NCBI GenBank assembly: GCA_027452005.1
Contig: DAIDHF010000005.1
Coordinates: 1 to 64,000, forward strand
Reading direction: 5' to 3'
Source: Acidimicrobiales bacterium
GTDB taxonomy: Bacteria; Actinomycetota; Acidimicrobiia; Acidimicrobiales; JAKAVM01
DNA length: 64,000 nt
Every line of letters begins with the position of its first letter. The first letter of the stretch is position 1. Below, in pieces: positions 61,401-64,000 of this stretch. The position numbers and the translations under genes were made by a program. The notes below the pieces were generated by a model, which worked only from the letters and a program-made list of their open reading frames with translations, did no database searches and had not been told where the DNA came from.

Positions 61401-62122
61401 CACTACTCCGCAACCAGTGGGGACTGAGACCAGTTGATGGCGAGAATGACAAAAGTTTCAAAGAAAGTCAGCTTCCACTTATCCGAGAACAACTTGCTAA
61501 GGCCAAATTAAGTGAGGTCTTAGCCCCACAGGTTGTATGGGGATACTTTCCAGCAAACTCCGATGGTGACGACCTAATTTTGTACACCGACGAATCCCGG
61601 ACGCAGACTCAGGCAGTGTTCAACTTTCCCAGGCAATCAAAGGATCCGTTTTACTCAATACCCGACTTTTTCAGATCGACCGAAAGTGGAGAACTCGATT
61701 GGGCCTGCTTCATGGTGGTTACAATGGGATCAAGAATATCGCAAGAAACAGCCAGGTTGTTCAACGACAACCGATACCAGGACTACTTGTATTTGCATGG
61801 CCTAGGAGTCGAGATGGCTGAAGCCTTAGCAGAGTACTGGCACAAGCGAATTCGCGAGGAATGGGGTTTTGTAGATGAGGACGGACCCACTACACAGGGA
61901 TTATTTCGCCAACAGTACCGAGGAGGAAGATACTCTTTTGGATATCCGGCTTGTCCGGATCTAGAAGACAACAAAAAAGTTGTCGACCTACTAGGCGCAG
62001 ATCAAATTGGAGTGGAAGTTTCCGAGGGTTTCCAGCTCCATCCCGAGCAGACCACGCTAGCGTTAATCTGCCATCATCCCCAGGCAAAGTATTTCGTGGC
62101 ACCCAGGCTTCGACCGACATAA
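58496..62122 (+). CDS. metH: MetH, cobalamin-dependent methionine synthase
   Basis: Transfers methyl from 5-methyl-THF to homocysteine. All four modules are present in 1208 aa. Homocysteine domain (about 20-330): VIYDGATGTNLQLRDLG, zinc Cys in GMNCATGP and VVGGCCGTTPEH. Pterin domain (about 350-625): SIGERSNANGSKKF, VDVCVDYAGANG. Cap and cobalamin domains (about 665-900): axial His773 in KGDVHDIGKN, and SGLLVKST. AdoMet reactivation domain (about 920-1200): WGYFPANSDGDDLILY and YRGGRYSFGYPACPD. The start may instead be GTG 58550 (1190 aa), which has TAGGCT 7 nt upstream and matches the usual family start. Uses the product of metF in this window. Confidence 0.96.
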   Translation: MANGAVMNCIPLVARLEVVENSILTALKERVVIYDGATGTNLQLRDLGPDDFGGPALEGCNELLCASRPDIIRELHASFFQVGVDVVETNTFGSIGPVLAEYGLAERAYELNLAGARLAREVANDFSGDGRYRWIAGSMGPGTKLPSLGQISFVELRQAYEVQARGLIEGGVDLLLIETSYDLLQIKAAMIGARRAMEAQGRSVPLQIQVTVELTGRMLLGTEIGAALTSIDAMKPDIFGMNCATGPVEMSEHIRYLSRHSRMPISTLPNAGLPSVVDGKMHYDLSPDGLASALETFILEYGVNVVGGCCGTTPEHLDLVVKRCGNLNPKPRQPIHEAGVSSIYTNVSFAQDTSYLSIGERSNANGSKKFREAMLAKDWDTCLAIGAEQTKEGSHLVDVCVDYAGANGVEDMAEVISRFATKVPLPIMLDSTEAEVIEAGLQLIGGRAILNSVNLEDGDGPGTRLDKFLTLARTYGACVVCTCIDERGQARTAQWKLDAARAIYEVATGRYGLEPGDLLFDPLVLPISTGLEESRRDAIETIEAIKLIKAEIPGTYTVVGLSNISFGLNPAARHVLNSVFLDECIKAGLDGAIAHSGKIIPLNKIDERQKEICLDLIYDRRKYLADPTTSKSESDTSNQSDTSIVTYDPLQELLSAFEGVTATSQVKEDRSGWPIDKILSHRIIDGDKDGLEHDLQRALDEGIVALDIVNNVLLEGMKVVGDLFGKGEMQLPFVLQSAETMKRAVNYLEPFMDKSQDSGKGKLVLATVKGDVHDIGKNLVDIILSNNGYDVFNLGIKVSISEMISKAQEVQADAIGMSGLLVKSTLIMKENLEELNSRSLSNIPVLLGGAALTRSFVETDLRKVYQGRLFYGRDAFEGLRTMNRLMDIKIGAEPDDPEFGRELLNREMPMRKSERDALEAERLRQAGLLPKRSPSVITDNPVFTPPFVGVRVAKGIFIDEIAEYINDTALLRNQWGLRPVDGENDKSFKESQLPLIREQLAKAKLSEVLAPQVVWGYFPANSDGDDLILYTDESRTQTQAVFNFPRQSKDPFYSIPDFFRSTESGELDWACFMVVTMGSRISQETARLFNDNRYQDYLYLHGLGVEMAEALAEYWHKRIREEWGFVDEDGPTTQGLFRQQYRGGRYSFGYPACPDLEDNKKVVDLLGADQIGVEVSEGFQLHPEQTTLALICHHPQAKYFVAPRLRPT

Positions 62123-62200
62123 TCTCAGGGCAGTTCCCATCCAGATGCTGCAACTATCTTCAACACCTCCCCGGTTGCTGAAATGCCCGAAAATTGTTAC

Positions 62201-62734
62201 CTAGGCCGGGATACGCTCTGGTGGGGTATGCGTATGAGCTTGTGCAATAACTACTGAAAGCTGACCATGCATCTCGCTCTGACCGCGAGATAGAGCCAAT
62301 ATATCATCCCTCAAAAGTTCGATCTTGGAGTCGACTTTACTATCTAACTGATCGATCTTGGAGTCGACTTTGCTTTCTAGCTGGTCGAACTTGGAGTCGA
62401 ATTTACTATCTAACTGGTCGAACTTGGAGTCGACTTTGCTTTCTAGCTGGTCGAACTTGGAGTCGACTTTGCTTTCTAGCTGGTCGATCTTGGAGTCGAC
62501 TTTACTATCTAACTGGTCGATCTTGGAGTCGACTTTACTATCTAACTGGTCGATCTTCGAGTCGACTTTACTATCTAACTGGTCGAACTTGGAGTCAAAT
62601 TTCGTATCAATCTTATCAAAGTTACCTGCAAATTTTTTATCGAACAAAGCGAGTTGATTCACCACGAAAAAAACGAGTCCTCCGAATCCCGAAATAATGA
62701 CTCCGAGGGTAGTCCACTGAAGCGTTAAGTTCAT
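62201..62734 (-). CDS. Membrane-anchored hendecad coiled-coil protein
   Basis: 177 aa from ATG 62734; this start is backed by a TTGGCA-N17-TACGAT-N6 promoter. The frame continues to TTG 62776. One membrane helix (about 9-26, LGVIISGFGGLVFFVVNQ) is followed by about eight copies of an 11-residue unit QLDSKVDSKID with small variations, then a non-repeated coiled coil (ELLRDDILALSRGQSEMHGQL) and a short tail. The 11-residue period with hydrophobic I/V/F/L at two positions predicts a right-handed coiled coil. No enzymatic domain. Similar architectures occur in DUF1640-like and phage-related proteins; function unknown. Confidence 0.8.
   Translation of the reverse strand: MNLTLQWTTLGVIISGFGGLVFFVVNQLALFDKKFAGNFDKIDTKFDSKFDQLDSKVDSKIDQLDSKVDSKIDQLDSKVDSKIDQLESKVDSKFDQLESKVDSKFDQLDSKFDSKFDQLESKVDSKIDQLDSKVDSKIELLRDDILALSRGQSEMHGQLSVVIAQAHTHTPPERIPA
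62319..62609. repeat. 33-bp tandem repeat (eight full copies plus partial ninth)
   Basis: Units begin TCGATCTTGG or TCGAACTTGG and each contains GTCGAC or GTCGAA. Eight full units run 62319-62582, with a diverged ninth to about 62609. Two linker versions alternate: ACTATCTAAC (units 1, 3, 6, 7, 8) and GCTTTCTAGC (units 2, 4, 5). The repeat is in frame and encodes the 11-residue coiled-coil unit, so copy number can change without frameshift. Confidence 0.9.
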
Positions 62735-62740
62735 AGCAAC

Positions 62741-62769
62741 ATCGTACAGGCAACCTGAGACATTGCCAA
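62741..62769 (-). promoter_or_regulatory. Predicted leaderless promoter of the coiled-coil gene
   Basis: Minus strand: TTGGCA (62764-62769), 17 nt, TACGAT (62741-62746), 6 nt, ATG 62734. The remaining gap to the ABC gene holds nothing else recognisable. Confidence 0.5.
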
Positions 62770-62923
62770 CGGTCAATTGTAAAGTTCCAGTAAGAGTACA
62801 AAGTTGGACCTTCTAGAATCCCCAGGAGTTCCTAAGTTTTGCAATGTTACCTTTGGTAATTGCAATTGCTGGGACTTCTAGTTCTAGCCTAGCCGCTACT
62901 TGCCTACCAAGGACTCCTAGTGT

Positions 62924-64000
62924 CTACTGGGCCAGCTTTGGTCCAGCGCCAATTAGGGTCTCTTCGTCACGACCCAAGTACGCGTCGATAACCAGGGGAT
63001 CATTTAGAACCTTAGAAGTTGACCCTCTAGAAATAATTTCACCAAGATGCATGCACACCAACTGGTCGGCGACCGACGATACCAGGGGCACGTCGTGTTC
63101 AATAATAATCATCGATGCCCGGGTCTGGCTTGCAATCCCTCGAAGCAACTCGGCCAGAGCCTCGCTTTCTCTCTGGGCAATTCCGGCCGAGGGCTCATCA
63201 AGAAGCAGGATCTGGGGGTCGTGGGCCATGATGCAACCCAGCTCAAGTATTCGTCGAGTGCCAGTTGAGAGTTCAGACACGTACGCGTCATGCCACCTGG
63301 AAAGCCCGAGTTGCTCCAATAACATCTCCATCTTTTGGGCAATTATTCGCTCAGAGTCAACCACGGCTCCCAGCCCGAGTAGGGATGCAAGGGGATCCTT
63401 TACGTCCACGTGATTTTCAAAAGCTACCGACAGGGCTTCAGACACTGTCATGGACGGGAAGATTCTAGATTCCTGGAATACTCGACCCAGGCCGTTTCGG
63501 GCTCGCCAGTTTGGACCAAAGTGGGTAATATCGGTACCCGATAAAATAATCTTACCAACATCAGGGATTACAAACCCGGAGCAGATGTCAAAAACGGTGG
63601 TCTTCCCCGCCCCATTGGACCCGATAATTCCCAGTATCTCCCCTTCAGCGACTGAGATTGAAACATCTTTGACGGCTATTACTCCGCCGTAGCTCTTGGA
63701 TGCTGACTTTACCTCCAATACTTTTTGTTGCGTTGACTCAGGTTTTAGCTCGTTATTGGGATTTTCAACTGATCGACTCGCATCTAAACCGGTCCTGACC
63801 TTACTGGCCTTAGATGCGGCCCTGAGAAACACGGACTTTAGTAGTTCTGGTTGCTGGGCAAGATTTGGGGTCGGTCCTGAAAACCTGATCCGGCCGCGCT
63901 CCATAAACAGCGCCCGCTTTGAGATTATCGTGGCAACGTTCACCGACTGCTCGACGACCATAACTGTAACCCCGGAGTCCGACAGAGTCTTGACTACCCG
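62924..64000 (-). CDS. Fused LivF-LivG-type ABC transporter ATPase (5' end outside window)
   Basis: The frame is open to the last base of the window, upstream of the first ATG (63961), and reads RVVKTLSDSGVTVMVVEQSV, the end of a LivF-like ATPase (VEQ is the H-loop region; MERGRIRFSGPT follows). After a ~35-residue linker a complete LivG-like ATPase begins: Walker A GIIGSNGAGKTT, signature ELSTGTRRILEL, Walker B ILLLDEPSAGIAQRE and H-loop IIIEHDVPLV. So two nucleotide-binding domains of a branched-chain amino acid (HAAT) type importer are fused in the order LivF-LivG. Substrate unknown; permease and binding protein genes are outside the window. Confidence 0.88.
   Translation of the reverse strand, partial: RVVKTLSDSGVTVMVVEQSVNVATIISKRALFMERGRIRFSGPTPNLAQQPELLKSVFLRAASKASKVRTGLDASRSVENPNNELKPESTQQKVLEVKSASKSYGGVIAVKDVSISVAEGEILGIIGSNGAGKTTVFDICSGFVIPDVGKIILSGTDITHFGPNWRARNGLGRVFQESRIFPSMTVSEALSVAFENHVDVKDPLASLLGLGAVVDSERIIAQKMEMLLEQLGLSRWHDAYVSELSTGTRRILELGCIMAHDPQILLLDEPSAGIAQRESEALAELLRGIASQTRASMIIIEHDVPLVSSVADQLVCMHLGEIISRGSTSKVLNDPLVIDAYLGRDEETLIGAGPKLAQ

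Noticed and set aside
61890-62153. Open frame antisense to the end of metH
   Set aside because: Fully covered by the strongly supported metH; no motif or start signal.
62319-62609. Tandem repeats that could suggest a CRISPR array
   Set aside because: Units are contiguous with no unique spacers, are in frame with a coding sequence, and encode a regular coiled-coil unit.

Overview
The window looks like chromosomal DNA of a deep-branching actinobacterium of intermediate GC content, most likely of the Acidimicrobiia (inference; no rRNA gene is present to confirm it). The signs are two WhiB-type iron-sulfur proteins, F420 biosynthesis genes, a mycobacterial-type succinate dehydrogenase, MDH, MetH and FolD of actinobacterial type, and a gene order from 28.8 to 43.3 kb (F420 genes, manB, wbbL, rmlD, LCP, birA, accA3) that, from memory, parallels the Rv3261-Rv3285 part of the Mycobacterium tuberculosis chromosome. 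No tRNA, rRNA, CRISPR array, insertion sequence or prophage was recognised. The only clearly mobile-type element is a vapBC pair.

Layout. 0-5.2 kb: end of a PDZ protein, a DUF2342 'zinc protease' lacking its HEXXH motif, a very large disordered protein, and surE with a small partner. 5.3-11.8 kb: HtrA protease, WhiB, a formiminotransferase, and a secreted repeat protein paired with a Tat-exported phosphoesterase. 11.8-18.6 kb: WhmD-like WhiB with a palindromic upstream region, sdhCAB, a small protein, mdh and icd. 18.6-23.4 kb: a one-carbon/purine operon purN-purH-folD-metF-methyltransferase. 23.4-25.2 kb: thioredoxin-like protein and heme O synthase. 25.3-40.5 kb: an envelope polysaccharide locus with three GT4 enzymes, nucleotide-sugar enzymes for GDP-mannose, UDP-glucuronate/UDP-xylose and dTDP-rhamnose, a WbbL-like GT2 and an LCP protein, interrupted by cofD-cofE. 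40.5-45.7 kb: birA, a biotin-dependent carboxylase, vapBC and methylmalonyl-CoA mutase. 45.8-53.2 kb: rhodanese-MoeB, nitroreductase, HEAT protein and an acyl-CoA dehydrogenase / FAD oxidase / acyl-CoA dehydrogenase operon. 53.5-64 kb: a degenerate HtrA-like membrane protein, a conserved unknown, pepA, cobalamin adenosyltransferase, metH, a hendecad coiled-coil protein and a fused LivF-LivG ATPase cut by the window edge.

The metabolic genes fit together. MetH, MetF, FolD, PurN, PurH and the formiminotransferase form a folate one-carbon network. The carboxylase with BirA, the mutase and the cobalamin adenosyltransferase fit a propionyl-CoA to succinyl-CoA route feeding the TCA genes. Cobalamin is needed both as methyl-Cbl (MetH) and adenosyl-Cbl (mutase).

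The most unusual signals are these. (i) About a dozen starts lack a Shine-Dalgarno but carry TANNNT 6-7 nt before ATG/GTG, pointing to widespread leaderless transcription. (ii) Three envelope or protease-like proteins keep their fold signature but have lost catalytic residues (DUF2342, LCP and HtrA-like). (iii) Clean palindromic operators precede the acyl-CoA dehydrogenase operon, whiB and the carboxylase. (iv) A 33-bp tandem repeat encodes an 11-residue coiled-coil repeat in a membrane-anchored protein.
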